Of a stretch of DNA of 44,153 nt, positions 17,514 to 26,611 are shown one piece after another. Location of the stretch: positions 1 through 44,153 of the forward strand of contig JAIHAR010000016.1 of assembly GCA_020054865.1 (NCBI GenBank), given 5' to 3'. The notes below the pieces were generated by a model that made no database searches, was not told the DNA's origin, and saw nothing but the letters and a program-made list of their open reading frames with translations. Position 1 is the stretch's first letter, and each line of letters opens with the position of its first letter. The stretch is from Deferribacteraceae bacterium. Lineage in GTDB: Bacteria > Chrysiogenota > Deferribacteres > Deferribacterales > Deferrivibrionaceae. A program made the translations under genes and the position numbers.

Positions 17514-18855
17514 ATATAACATTCTTGTAGTAGATGACGAAAAGTCTTTTAGAGAATTTCTTGAAATACTTTTTAAAGATGAAGGTTTTGGCGTCTTTAC
17601 TGCAAAATCTATAAACTCTGCGATAGAAATTCTAAAAAGTGAGAAGGTTGATTTGGTTTTATTTGACCTTATGCTTGGCAACGAGGATGGGCTGCAGATT
17701 CCTCGCCTTGCCTCGGAAATCGGGATTAGGATCCCTTTTATCTTAATGACTGCATATGCGAATACGGAAACCGCTCTTGAATCCATAAAACTTGGAGTTG
17801 TGGACTATATTACAAAACCATTTGATACGGCAAAATTAATCGATATAATTAAGAATATTTTAAATGAATTTAATGTTAAAGGGGACGAAAGTGAGTGTTG
17901 TGAGGATTTGAAAGAGATTGTAGGGGTAAGTGATTGTATTTTAAAGGTCAAAAAAAATATACTCGATGTGGCGGCTACCGATTCGACTGTGTTAATTTCC
18001 GGTGAGAGCGGGACAGGTAAAGAGGTTGTGGCAAGGGCTATCCATAAGTTGAGCAAAAGAAAGGATAGGGAATTCGTAGCTATCAACTGTGGTGCAATAC
18101 CGTCAGATTTGCTTGAGGCAGAGCTCTTTGGTTATAAAAAAGGTGCGTTCACAGGCGCTGTATCGGAAAAAAAAGGTCTATTTGAGATTGCAAATCATGG
18201 CACAATATTCCTGGATGAAATAGGGGATATGCCCCTTTTTTTGCAGGTTAAACTTTTGAGGGTTTTGCAGGAGAGAAAGATTTTACCTATTGGCAGCACA
18301 ACTTTTATAGATATTGATGTGAGGGTTATTGCTGCTTCAAACAAGGATTTATTGGAAGAAATTGAAAAAAACAATTTCAGAAAAGATCTTTTCTACAGAC
18401 TTAACGTTGTAAATATTTATATCCCGCCTTTAAGGGAGAGAAAGGTTGATATCCCATATCTTGCAAAACATTTTTTAAACAAATATGCAAGGCTTTTAAA
18501 TAAAGAGATAGGCGATATTTCATTTGCAGTTATGGAGATGCTTAAAAAGTATGATTATCCCGGTAATGTCAGAGAGCTTGAAAATATCATTGAAAGAGCA
18601 GTTGTGGTTGAAAAGTCAAATAAACTCTTGCCTTCGAGTATTTCAGAGCATATTTTTGACGACAGTCTGAATGTTGATGTGAATTCTGAGTTAAAACTTC
18701 CTGTAAATCTTGAAAGTTTGGTTGAAAAAATTGAAGAAAAGTATATAAGAAAGGCACTGGAAGTTACTAAAAATAATCAGAGCAAGGCGGCAAAATTGTT
18801 AGGACTTACTCTGAGGACATTCAGATATAAAATGGAAAAGTACGATGTTAAATAA
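17506..18855 (+). CDS. Sigma-54 response regulator, PilR-like
   Basis: A 449-residue NtrC-class activator. The receiver domain (1-120) has the acidic pocket VVDDE, phosphorylation site D54 and K104. The AAA+ domain has Walker A GESGTGKE (166-173) and GAFTGA (213-218), the loop contacting sigma-54. The C-terminal Fis-type helix-turn-helix reads AAKLLGLTLRTFRYKMEKY, closer to PilR than to NtrC. PilR drives pilin gene transcription. A PilS-like kinase follows pilC at 33,987, which supports pairing, although the two genes are 16 kb apart. Overlaps greA by eight bases and pgsA by 11. Confidence 0.85.
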   Translation: MLKYNILVVDDEKSFREFLEILFKDEGFGVFTAKSINSAIEILKSEKVDLVLFDLMLGNEDGLQIPRLASEIGIRIPFILMTAYANTETALESIKLGVVDYITKPFDTAKLIDIIKNILNEFNVKGDESECCEDLKEIVGVSDCILKVKKNILDVAATDSTVLISGESGTGKEVVARAIHKLSKRKDREFVAINCGAIPSDLLEAELFGYKKGAFTGAVSEKKGLFEIANHGTIFLDEIGDMPLFLQVKLLRVLQERKILPIGSTTFIDIDVRVIAASNKDLLEEIEKNNFRKDLFYRLNVVNIYIPPLRERKVDIPYLAKHFLNKYARLLNKEIGDISFAVMEMLKKYDYPGNVRELENIIERAVVVEKSNKLLPSSISEHIFDDSLNVDVNSELKLPVNLESLVEKIEEKYIRKALEVTKNNQSKAAKLLGLTLRTFRYKMEKYDVK

Positions 18856-19396
18856 AAGCAACTTTAATCTCCCAAATCAGCTTACCATGTTAAGGGTAAT
18901 TTTAATCCCTATATATATAATTTTTTTATACTTTGACAGGCCCTTTACGAATATTATGGCGACAATTGTATTTACTGTTGCTTCACTTACGGATTTTATC
19001 GACGGTTATGTTGCGAGAAAATATAATATAGTAACTGACCTTGGTAAAATATTGGACCCTGTTGCTGATAAAATTCTTGTTGCTTCATCTCTTATAGTAC
19101 TGATGGAGCTTGGCAGAGTTGAAGGGCTTATTGTTATTATCCTTCTTTCGAGAGATTTTGCGGTGGGTGCCTTGAGGGATTTTTCAGCAAGTAAAGGTAA
19201 AATTATTGCTGCAGGATTTTCAGGTAAACTAAAAACTACATTTCAAATGCTTGCTGTTGGATTTCTTACTTATAAAAATTCACTTTTTGGCATTGATATT
19301 TTACTGATTGGCAAGATACTTATATATTTGTCTGTAGTGCTTTCCATTTATTCCGCAGTTGAATACTATTTAAAATTTTTCTCACAGAGTAAATGA
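18845..19396 (+). CDS. pgsA: CDP-diacylglycerol-glycerol-3-phosphate phosphatidyltransferase
   Basis: A 183-residue inner-membrane enzyme with about five membrane helices. The CDP-alcohol phosphotransferase signature is complete: DFIDGYVAR, then GKILDPVADK, giving the four metal-binding aspartates. It makes phosphatidylglycerol phosphate. It starts with MLNKSNFNLPNQLTMLRV, typical of PgsA, and overlaps both neighbours (11 and four bases). plsY, another phospholipid gene, lies one gene downstream. Confidence 0.94.
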   Translation: MLNKSNFNLPNQLTMLRVILIPIYIIFLYFDRPFTNIMATIVFTVASLTDFIDGYVARKYNIVTDLGKILDPVADKILVASSLIVLMELGRVEGLIVIILLSRDFAVGALRDFSASKGKIIAAGFSGKLKTTFQMLAVGFLTYKNSLFGIDILLIGKILIYLSVVLSIYSAVEYYLKFFSQSK

Positions 19397-20478
19397 ATAA
19401 GGTATACATTAGGGAAATTAATTCTTATGCTCACGCTGACCTCGAAATATTTATAAAAAATTTTTTTCTTGAATATTTTGATGCTTTTAAAAATGTCAGG
19501 AAAATCCTCTTAAAACCAAATATATTGCAGGCAAGCATTCCGGAAAGAGGTGTTACAACACATCCAGACTTTATCAGGGTGGTTATCAAGGCATTAAGAG
19601 AAATTGGTAATTTTGAAATACTGCTTGGAGATAGCCCCGGAGCAAACTTTAAAAATTATGATAAAGTGTTAAAAATAACTGGCATAAAGAAGGTATGTGA
19701 GGATGAAAGGGTTAAAATTGTAAAAATTGAGAATTTTAAACCTTTATTGATTGATGATACCATTATATCTTCAATTATTAATGATGTTGATTTGATTATA
19801 AATCTTCCGAAATTAAAAACTCATTCACTTACAGGCCTGACCCTTGCAGTTAAAAACCTTTTTGGACTTGTTCCAGGAACAAATAAAGTAAATTTTCATC
19901 GTAAAAACCCTGTAGATGAGAAACTTGCGGATGCAATTTTTAAAGTGTATGATATTGTCAAAAATAAATGTATTCATATTCTTGATGGTATTATTGCCCA
20001 TGAAGGGGATGGGCCTTCAAGAGGGAGTCCCGTGGCACTTAACTTTGTAGCTGCTTCAGATAACGCCGTCTGTCTTGATATGGCAGTGTGTGATATACTG
20101 GGGCTTGGAAGAGGATTTTGCCTTACAAATAAATCGGCTTTGAAAAATGATGACGTATATAAATTTACTATTACCGGTGATAAAATTTCCAGAAAAATAA
20201 AGATACCGCTATCAAGGAAATCGTTGAAAGTTCCAAACTTTTTAAAGAAATTTGTGGCAAACAATATATATGTGAAACCTGAAGTAAATAAAAAATGCAT
20301 TGGATGTTTATTGTGCTTGAACAGTTGTCCTGTGTATGCTATTAAGAAAAGCGATGACGGCAAAGTGATTATTGATAAAAAAGCCTGTATAGAATGTTTT
20401 TGTTGTCATGAAGTATGTGAGTCTGGTGCAATAGATCTTAAAAGGTCATTTTTTCATAGGGTGATTGTAAATGATTAG
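19393..20478 (+). CDS. DUF362 protein with two-cluster ferredoxin domain
   Basis: A 361-residue protein. The DUF362 domain (about 1-275) shows LLKPN near residue 38, LPKLKTHSLTGLTLAVKNLFG, and HILDGIIAHEGDGPSRG. The C-terminal domain (about 295-345) carries two cysteine sets, CIGCLLCLNSCP and CIECFCCHEVCE, for two [4Fe-4S] clusters. The molecular role of DUF362 proteins is unsettled; an electron-transfer function is plausible from the clusters. It lies between pgsA and plsY and overlaps each by four and eight bases, so it is co-expressed with phospholipid genes. Confidence 0.88.
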   Translation: MNKVYIREINSYAHADLEIFIKNFFLEYFDAFKNVRKILLKPNILQASIPERGVTTHPDFIRVVIKALREIGNFEILLGDSPGANFKNYDKVLKITGIKKVCEDERVKIVKIENFKPLLIDDTIISSIINDVDLIINLPKLKTHSLTGLTLAVKNLFGLVPGTNKVNFHRKNPVDEKLADAIFKVYDIVKNKCIHILDGIIAHEGDGPSRGSPVALNFVAASDNAVCLDMAVCDILGLGRGFCLTNKSALKNDDVYKFTITGDKISRKIKIPLSRKSLKVPNFLKKFVANNIYVKPEVNKKCIGCLLCLNSCPVYAIKKSDDGKVIIDKKACIECFCCHEVCESGAIDLKRSFFHRVIVND

Positions 20479-21061
20479 TGTATTGCTGCTTGTATTGTGT
20501 TATTTTATCGGCTCTATCCCTTTTTCTTATATTATTGTAAAAATTTTCAAAGGGGTTGATTTAAGGACTGTTGGAAGTAAAAATGTGGGTGCAACAAATG
20601 CCGGGCGAGTACTGGGGAAATGGGGATTTATTTCATCATTTTTGCTTGATATGCTGAAGTCTTATGTCCCATTGTTGATTCTTAAGCAAAGTTACAGCAC
20701 TGATTTTCTTCTATTATGTGCTTTGTTTCTTATTTTAGGTCATACTTACACCATTTTTCTTAACTTTAAAGGGGGAAAGGGGGTTGCCACAGGTCTTGGA
20801 GTCTTTTTGGCATTAAGTCCGAAAAGTGTAGTTTTTGCTCTTTTGGTGTTTGTTGTTGCTGTTGGTATTTTTAAGATGGTATCTCTTGGCTCTGTTTTGG
20901 CTGCAATAACATTGCTGATTACCGTGTTGTTTACCGAGAAAAACTCAAATTTTATAATATTTACTTTTTTCGTAGCGTTGTTTGTGATTTATAAGCATAA
21001 AGATAATATCAAAAGAATAATAAATGGTACTGAGAAAAAAATAGGAGAAAAAGTTGATTAA
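20471..21061 (+). CDS. plsY: Acyl-phosphate:glycerol-3-phosphate acyltransferase
   Basis: A 196-residue polytopic inner-membrane enzyme. The three PlsY motifs are visible: GSKNVGATNAGR, GHTYTIFLNFKGGKGVATGLG and, near the C terminus, FVIYKHKDNIKRI. It transfers an acyl group from acyl phosphate to glycerol 3-phosphate, the first step of phospholipid synthesis, and so belongs with pgsA upstream. The start overlaps the DUF362 gene by eight bases and the stop overlaps ribD by eight. Confidence 0.96.
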   Translation: MISVLLLVLCYFIGSIPFSYIIVKIFKGVDLRTVGSKNVGATNAGRVLGKWGFISSFLLDMLKSYVPLLILKQSYSTDFLLLCALFLILGHTYTIFLNFKGGKGVATGLGVFLALSPKSVVFALLVFVVAVGIFKMVSLGSVLAAITLLITVLFTEKNSNFIIFTFFVALFVIYKHKDNIKRIINGTEKKIGEKVD

Positions 21062-22205
21062 TCCTCATAAAGTCATGGAAGAAGCTGCTCAGCTTGCACT
21101 TCTTGGTAAGGGGGATAACAAAACAAACCCGATAGTAGGCGCATGTGTGGTGAAGGGTTCAAAGATAGTATCAAGAGGATATCATACAGGATTTGGAAAT
21201 CCCCACGCAGAGGTGGAGGCTATTGATAATTCACCTGTAAATGTGCAGGGAGCTGATTTGTATGTAACCCTTGAACCTTGCTCTCATTTTGGCAAAACCC
21301 CACCATGTACAAAAAAAATTATAGAGTCAGGGATTAAACGTGTTTTTGTGGGGGTAGTTGACCCTAATCCGGTGAATGCGGGTAATGGAATTAATGAACT
21401 TTTGAAAAATGGTATCGAAGTTTATATAGGTTTTGCTGAGAAAATTTGCGCATCTTTGATAGAAGATTTTGCAAAAACTATTTATAAGAAAGAACCTTAT
21501 TATACCTTAAAAGTAGCTCAAAGTATTGATGGTAAAATAGCTCTTGAAAATGGGCACTCTAAATGGATAACAAATAAATCTTCCAGAACTTATGCTCATT
21601 ATCTCAGAAGCATAAGTGATGCCGTATTGGTGGGGACAGATACCGTACTAAAAGATGACCCGGAGTTAAATGTAAGGCTTATAAAAAGTTATAGAGAGCC
21701 ATTTAAAGTTGTGCTTGATACTGATTTGAGAATTAGTCCGGAGTTTAAGCTTGTCAAAAACTTTGCGGAGTATTTGATAGTTTTTACTTCCGGTGAGAAT
21801 GAAGACTCTGATAAGTGGAAAATGTTAAAAGATATTGGTGTGACACTTATCCCTTGCAAAAGGGGCGATTTTGGACTTGATTTGGACTTTGTATCAAAAG
21901 AATTACTTAAAATGAATATTATGAATGTTCTTGTAGAAGGAGGCTCCCGCATTTTTGGCAGCTTTCTAAAGATGAAAAAGGTTGATAAATTGAATATCTT
22001 TATTGCACCTAAAATACTTGGGGATGGTGTTGCATCTTTTGGCGGTATTAAATTTAACAGTATTGATGAGTGTATAAAATTTTATGATTATGAATATAAA
22101 TTTATTGAAAAAGATTTGCTTATATCCGCAAGCTTGACTGATTATAAAAAATATGTGCTTGAATTGACAGAAAAGGTGAGAAACAGGTGTTTACAGGGAT
22201 TGTAG
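21054..22205 (+). CDS. ribD: RibD, riboflavin deaminase/reductase
   Basis: A 383-residue bifunctional enzyme of normal length. The deaminase domain (about 1-145) has the zinc ligands HAEVEA and PCSHFGKTPPC. The reductase domain (about 150-365) has KVAQSIDGKIAL, TDTVLKDDPELNVR and VEGGSRIFGSF. It carries out the second and third steps of riboflavin synthesis from GTP. The likely start is the TTG at 21,054, about eight bases after AGGAGA; an ATG 21 bases downstream would cut into the first helix. It overlaps plsY by eight bases and ribE by 19. Confidence 0.96.
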   Translation: MINPHKVMEEAAQLALLGKGDNKTNPIVGACVVKGSKIVSRGYHTGFGNPHAEVEAIDNSPVNVQGADLYVTLEPCSHFGKTPPCTKKIIESGIKRVFVGVVDPNPVNAGNGINELLKNGIEVYIGFAEKICASLIEDFAKTIYKKEPYYTLKVAQSIDGKIALENGHSKWITNKSSRTYAHYLRSISDAVLVGTDTVLKDDPELNVRLIKSYREPFKVVLDTDLRISPEFKLVKNFAEYLIVFTSGENEDSDKWKMLKDIGVTLIPCKRGDFGLDLDFVSKELLKMNIMNVLVEGGSRIFGSFLKMKKVDKLNIFIAPKILGDGVASFGGIKFNSIDECIKFYDYEYKFIEKDLLISASLTDYKKYVLELTEKVRNRCLQGL

Positions 22206-22822
22206 AAGAGCTTGGTAGAATAAAAAATATTAGTATAAGAGGGAAAGACGCCGTAATATCTATTGAAGCCAAAAAAGTACTGGATGGAACTTTACCAGGG
22301 GATTCAATTGCAGTAAACGGTGTTTGTCTCACTGCAACAAAAATTGAGAATGAGACTTTTGGGGCTGACTTAAGCTACGAGACATTGTTGAAAAGCTCTT
22401 TAAAAAATCTTAAAACCAATGATTTTGTGAATCTTGAAAGGGCGCTTACTTTAAGCTCAAGGCTTGGCGGACACCTTGTATCCGGGCATGTTGACTGTGT
22501 TGGGAGTATTGTCAATATTGCAAAAAAGGGTAGCTCTTATGAAATTGGGGTTATGTACGATAGTAGTGTTGATAAGTTTATCGCCGTAAAAGGCTCTGTA
22601 ACACTGGACGGGATAAGCCTTACAGTTGCTGATATAAAAAACAATATACTTAGTGTTGCAGTTATTCCTCACACTTTTGAAAATACAAATCTAAAATTCA
22701 AGAGAGCTGGAGCTCCAGTAAACATTGAGGTTGATATAATTGCAAGATATATTGCCAGGCTTGTGGAAAAAGGGACAAATGAAAATTCCCTGAAATCAGG
22801 GATTTATAATTTGCTTGGCTGA
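22187..22822 (+). CDS. ribE: Riboflavin synthase alpha subunit
   Basis: A 211-residue riboflavin synthase. It starts at a GTG with the invariant MFTGIVEELG and contains two lumazine-binding repeats, the second starting near HLVSGHVDCVG. The enzyme converts two lumazine molecules into riboflavin plus the pyrimidinedione substrate of RibH. It overlaps ribD by 19 bases. A 78-base gap follows before ribBA, the largest gap in this part of the gene run. Confidence 0.96.
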   Translation: MFTGIVEELGRIKNISIRGKDAVISIEAKKVLDGTLPGDSIAVNGVCLTATKIENETFGADLSYETLLKSSLKNLKTNDFVNLERALTLSSRLGGHLVSGHVDCVGSIVNIAKKGSSYEIGVMYDSSVDKFIAVKGSVTLDGISLTVADIKNNILSVAVIPHTFENTNLKFKRAGAPVNIEVDIIARYIARLVEKGTNENSLKSGIYNLLG

Positions 22823-22900
22823 AAATTTGTTAATTTTTTTCTTGATAGTTTTGAATATTAGAGATAGTTTAATAAGGTTAACTAATATACGGGAGTTTTT

Positions 22901-24115
22901 ATGGACCAAAGCGTAAGGTACACTGTTGAAGAAGCTATTGAAGATATAAAGAAAGGTAAAATGATTATCCTTGTGGATGATGAAGATAGGGAAAATGAAG
23001 GTGATTTGATGATAGCTGCTGACTTTGTGTCGGCTGAATCCATTAATTTTATGGCAAAGTATGGCAGGGGACTTATCTGTTTGAGTATGTCAGAAGAGAT
23101 GTGTGACAGACTTGAATTGCCTTTGATGGTTGACAATAGAAGCAATTCGGCAAGATTTGGGACTGCATTTACCGTATCTATTGAGGCAAGGGAAGGGGTT
23201 ACTACCGGTATATCGGCTTATGACAGGGCACATACTATAAAAGTTGCTATAAATCCGGCTACAAAGCCAGAAGACCTTGCAAGACCAGGCCATATTTTTC
23301 CTCTGAGAGCCAGGAATGGAGGAGTACTTGTGAGGGCCGGGCAAACAGAGGGCTCCGTTGATCTGGCAAGGATGGCAGGTCTTACTCCTGCAGCAGTAAT
23401 TTGCGAGATAATGAATGATGATGGTTCAATGGCAAGAATGCCTCAATTGGAAGAATTTGCAAAAAAGCATGGTATAAAAATTCTTACAATTGCAGATCTT
23501 ATAGCTTACAGGACTGACCATGAGACAATTATTGAGGAAGCAGCTGTAGCTAAAATGCCGACACTGTTTGGAGATTTTATAATCAAAGGTTTTAAAAGCA
23601 AGGTGGATGGACAAGAGGCGGTAGCTTTAATAAAAGGGGATATAAGTGCTGCTGATAAAGTGCTTGTAAGGGTACATTCCCAGTGCTTGACAGGGGATGT
23701 TTTCGGGTCACTCAGATGCGATTGCCGCGATCAGCTTCAGGCATCTATGGAAATGATTGAAAAAGAGGGGTGTGGAATCGTACTTTATATGTTTCAAGAA
23801 GGAAGAGGAATTGGTATTTTGAATAAAATAAAGGCTTACAAACTCCAGGAGGAAGGTTTTGACACAGTAGATGCTAATCTGCATCTTGGTTTTGGTGCTG
23901 ACTTGAGAGACTACGGCTTTGGCGCTCAGATACTAAAGTTTCTTGGAGTCAGGAAAATCAGGCTTCTTACCAACAACCCCAAAAAGATACACTGTCTTTC
24001 AGGGTATGGTCTCGAAATTGTTGAAAGGGTGCCGGTTGTTTGCGGTATTAGGCCTGAAAATGAAAATTATATAAAAACAAAAATAGAAAAAATGGGGCAT
24101 GACATAAATAGATAG
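22901..24115 (+). CDS. ribBA: RibBA, DHBP synthase and GTP cyclohydrolase II
   Basis: A 404-residue fusion. The N-terminal DHBP synthase domain (about 1-205) has [15 protein letters not shown] and the HTIKVAINP segment. The C-terminal GTP cyclohydrolase II domain (about 210-400) has the zinc site [14 protein letters not shown] and the [13 protein letters not shown] loop. It makes both entry substrates of riboflavin synthesis. The 78 bases before it are AT-rich with a GGAG site close to the ATG; I see only a weak promoter-like arrangement and no FMN riboswitch core there. Confidence 0.97.
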   Translation: MDQSVRYTVEEAIEDIKKGKMIILVDDEDRENEGDLMIAADFVSAESINFMAKYGRGLICLSMSEEMCDRLELPLMVDNRSNSARFGTAFTVSIEAREGVTTGISAYDRAHTIKVAINPATKPEDLARPGHIFPLRARNGGVLVRAGQTEGSVDLARMAGLTPAAVICEIMNDDGSMARMPQLEEFAKKHGIKILTIADLIAYRTDHETIIEEAAVAKMPTLFGDFIIKGFKSKVDGQEAVALIKGDISAADKVLVRVHSQCLTGDVFGSLRCDCRDQLQASMEMIEKEGCGIVLYMFQEGRGIGILNKIKAYKLQEEGFDTVDANLHLGFGADLRDYGFGAQILKFLGVRKIRLLTNNPKKIHCLSGYGLEIVERVPVVCGIRPENENYIKTKIEKMGHDINR

Positions 24116-24126
24116 TGAGGTAAAGT

Positions 24127-24600
24127 ATGAATTACGTAATAAAAGAAGGAAATTATAATGGCAAAGGGTTTAAATTTGCAATTGTATGTTCAAGGTTTAA
24201 TGATTTTATTGTGAAAAGCCTTGTGGCTGGTACGGTTGATGCTCTTTTAAGACATGAGGTAAGTCAGGAAGATATAGAGGTTTTTAAAGTACCTGGAGCA
24301 TTTGAGATTCCCTTGATGTGTAAAAAACTTGCTGATACAAAAAAGTATGATGCCGTTATCGCTGTGGGTGCTGTTATAAGAGGCTCTACGCCTCATTTTG
24401 AATATGTTTCATCGGAAGTTGCAAAAGGTGTTGCAAAAGCAGGATATGATACCGGTGTGCCAGTAATATTTGGAGTGCTTACCACTGATACTATAGAGCA
24501 GGCTGTTGAAAGGGCAGGGACAAAGGCAGGTAACAAAGGAGCTGAAGCTGCCATGTCGGCTCTTGAATTTGTAAATCTTTTGAGAAAAGAGAGCTTATAG
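24127..24600 (+). CDS. ribH: Lumazine synthase
   Basis: A 157-residue 6,7-dimethyl-8-ribityllumazine synthase. Family motifs are present: SRFNDFIV near the N terminus, VPGAFEIP, and [16 protein letters not shown] with the catalytic histidine. It condenses the RibD-pathway pyrimidine with the butanone phosphate made by RibBA. It ends the ribD-ribE-ribBA-ribH set, so the core pathway is complete here apart from the pyrimidine phosphatase. nusB follows, a common arrangement. Confidence 0.98.
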   Translation: MNYVIKEGNYNGKGFKFAIVCSRFNDFIVKSLVAGTVDALLRHEVSQEDIEVFKVPGAFEIPLMCKKLADTKKYDAVIAVGAVIRGSTPHFEYVSSEVAKGVAKAGYDTGVPVIFGVLTTDTIEQAVERAGTKAGNKGAEAAMSALEFVNLLRKESL

Positions 24601-24603
24601 AAA

Positions 24604-25029
24604 GTGAAGAAACAGTTTAGGACTACAATAAGACACCATGTTTTTAAAATGATTTATCAGTTTGAAATAATGGATGATGATTTTGCAAAAATACCAGAAA
24701 TATACTGGCTTAGTGAGAATGTTAAAAATAAAAATATTATTTCACAAGCAAATGAAATGTTTTTGAATATTGCAAAAAATAAAGACTTCCTTGATAATTT
24801 GTACAAAAATAAGCTGAAAGATGGCTGGACTTTTGACAGGCTTGGCACTATTGAAAAGTGTATCTTAAGAGCTGCTTTACACGAGCTATTAAATACCGGC
24901 ACACCTATTTATGTAATAAACAATGACTATGGTGAGCTTGCAAAGGAATATGCAGATGAGAAGATTGCGTCTTTTGTCAGAGGTATAGTGGCAAGTGTAG
25001 AGCAGGAAATAGGTGATAGGCAGAGATGA
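24604..25029 (+). CDS. nusB: Transcription antitermination factor NusB
   Basis: A 141-residue all-helical protein of normal NusB length, starting at a GTG four bases after ribH. The first helix (TTIRHHVFKMIYQFE) is a variant of the usual R..A...LYQ pattern, and the C-terminal half has LGTIEKCILRAALHELL and the NDYGELAKEYADEKIASFVRGI segment typical of the family. With NusE it binds the boxA RNA of rRNA transcripts. The stop overlaps the next gene by four bases (ATGA). Confidence 0.93.
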   Translation: MKKQFRTTIRHHVFKMIYQFEIMDDDFAKIPEIYWLSENVKNKNIISQANEMFLNIAKNKDFLDNLYKNKLKDGWTFDRLGTIEKCILRAALHELLNTGTPIYVINNDYGELAKEYADEKIASFVRGIVASVEQEIGDRQR

Positions 25030-25412
25030 CATTACAGTTTGATAAAGTTAAAATAAATTTTCAGCCTTTGCTTTCATCTGACATTTACCCCTTGATTATA
25101 GATTATGATTTTGAAAATAAGATTCCAAGAGGGGTTTCAATTTTGATGGATATTATTTTTAACAATTTTATATATGAAACTGTAAATAATTTTAAAAAAA
25201 TTATAGAGCCTTTTTTTATAAGGAAAAACAGTTTTTTTTTGACTGAAGGTTTTTTTTTAGCTGACTTTAAGAATTTGACAGCTGATCACAAATTATTTGA
25301 TTTCATAAAATCCTCTGAGTTTGATACCATATTTATAGAAAATAGCAGACATTTTAATATGGACTTGTTTAATGATATCGGTAAAAAAATAGTACTGGTG
25401 GAGTTTGTTTAA
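25026..25412 (+). CDS. Small protein of unknown function with T-tract slippery sites
   Basis: A 128-residue soluble protein I do not recognise. It is rich in Phe, Ile and Asp and has no membrane helix or signal peptide. Its start overlaps nusB by four bases and its stop overlaps the DUF4911 gene by one (TAATG), so it is translated as part of this operon. The stretch encoding FFIRKNSFFLTEGFFLADF contains two runs of nine T close together (25,232-25,240 and 25,250-25,258) and a run of seven T just before them. Confidence 0.65.
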   Translation: MTLQFDKVKINFQPLLSSDIYPLIIDYDFENKIPRGVSILMDIIFNNFIYETVNNFKKIIEPFFIRKNSFFLTEGFFLADFKNLTADHKLFDFIKSSEFDTIFIENSRHFNMDLFNDIGKKIVLVEFV

Positions 25413-25663
25413 TGAAATTTGAGACTATAAAGATTAAGTTTGTTATTAATATCAAAGATATAGTGTATATAAACAGTATAATAGATTCTTATGAGGGGAT
25501 TGGCATAGTAAGAACTATTGATCCTAAAGAAGGGCTTGTGGCTGTTTATACAAATGATTTTATGAAAAAATATCTTTATGAAGTTATTGATGCTTTGAAG
25601 GGTGAAGGGTATAAGATTGATAATATAAGTGAAGAGAAAACAGAAAGTGTAGATAATTGGTAA
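25412..25663 (+). CDS. DUF4911 family protein
   Basis: An 83-residue protein resembling the DUF4911 family, recognised by IVYINSIIDSYEGIGIVRTIDPKEGLVAVY, the central pattern of that family. It looks like a small alpha/beta fold with no catalytic motif visible to me. It is tightly packed between an unknown gene and the YhaM-like nuclease, with a one-base overlap upstream and nine bases to the next start. Its position near nusB and a nuclease hints at an RNA-related role, but this is inference only. Confidence 0.75.
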   Translation: MKFETIKIKFVINIKDIVYINSIIDSYEGIGIVRTIDPKEGLVAVYTNDFMKKYLYEVIDALKGEGYKIDNISEEKTESVDNW

Positions 25664-25672
25664 GGAGATAAG

Positions 25673-26590
25673 ATGGAACTTAGTTTAAATAAAAAATATA
25701 TGATTTTTGAATTGGTTAAAAGTTTTACAAAGGACGATAGACCTTATATAAGAGTGGTGCTTCTTGATTCCCAGGGGGAACAATACAGTGGCATTATGTT
25801 TGATAGCAATAAGTTGGAATTTGAACCGGAGAAGGGGGATATTGTCGAAATAAATGGAAGCCTGCAAAATTACAACGGCCAACTTCAAATTAAAATCAAT
25901 AACATGATAAAAGGCTCGATCGATGACTTATATGATTTTCTTCCAAAGTCAAAGTTTGATACCAAAAGTATGTTGAATGAACTAAAAAGAATTGTTTATG
26001 ATAATATTGATTGTGATTTTGTTAAAAAGCTTATGGATGAGTTTTTTAAAGATACTAAAACGATAGAGCAATTTTCAAGACATCCTGCAGCAAAAAACGT
26101 GCATCATGCTTATGTTGGTGGTCTTCTTGAGCACACGCTTTCAGTAGTGAGACTTGGTGTATTGCTATCGGACTATTACAGTGAATATATTGATAAAAAT
26201 ATTTTGATAGCTGGAGCGGTTTTTCACGACATAGGAAAAGTTTTTGAGCTGGATATAGCTAAAGGGTTTGACTACACTGACTCCGGTAAACTTTTAGGGC
26301 ATCTGCTTCTTGGAATTGACTTAGTAAAGAGGTACATAGATAATATCGAGAATTTTCCTGCAAATAAAGCAAACTTGATTTTACACCTTATCGCAAGTCA
26401 TCATGGATACATTGAGTTTGGGGCTATTAAAAAACCGAAGACTTATGAAGCGCTTATTCTTCATCATATTGATGACCTTGATGCAAAAATAAACAATTTT
26501 ACTATGCTCTTTGATAAAGAAAAGGTGCAAAGTGGCTGGAGCAGTTACGATAGGTTGCTGGAGAGACAGATTTTTAAACATAAAGATTAA
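25673..26590 (+). CDS. YhaM-like 3'-5' exoribonuclease (OB-fold plus HD domain)
   Basis: A 305-residue protein. The N-terminal OB-fold (about 10-85) binds nucleic acid. The HD domain (about 135-285) has HHAYVGGLLEHTL and FHDIGK, giving the metal-binding His and His-Asp residues, and later LHLIASHHGYIEFG and LHHIDDLDAK. This is the layout of YhaM-type exoribonucleases, which trim RNA from the 3' end. A TAAGGAGAT site precedes the ATG. It follows the DUF4911 gene and precedes uracil uptake and salvage genes, so released uridine nucleotides and uracil salvage may be connected. Confidence 0.88.
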   Translation: MELSLNKKYMIFELVKSFTKDDRPYIRVVLLDSQGEQYSGIMFDSNKLEFEPEKGDIVEINGSLQNYNGQLQIKINNMIKGSIDDLYDFLPKSKFDTKSMLNELKRIVYDNIDCDFVKKLMDEFFKDTKTIEQFSRHPAAKNVHHAYVGGLLEHTLSVVRLGVLLSDYYSEYIDKNILIAGAVFHDIGKVFELDIAKGFDYTDSGKLLGHLLLGIDLVKRYIDNIENFPANKANLILHLIASHHGYIEFGAIKKPKTYEALILHHIDDLDAKINNFTMLFDKEKVQSGWSSYDRLLERQIFKHKD

Positions 26591-26611
26591 TAATGAAGAT
26601 GAGGTGAATGT

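Noticed and set aside
20032-20050. TGGCAC followed by a TTTG-like sequence resembling a sigma-54 promoter
   Set aside because: It lies inside the DUF362 gene, the -12 element does not match, and no gene start follows.
22823-22900. FMN riboswitch before ribBA
   Set aside because: The 78-base gap is AT-rich and lacks the conserved RFN core; it is also too short for the full element. I saw none before ribD either.
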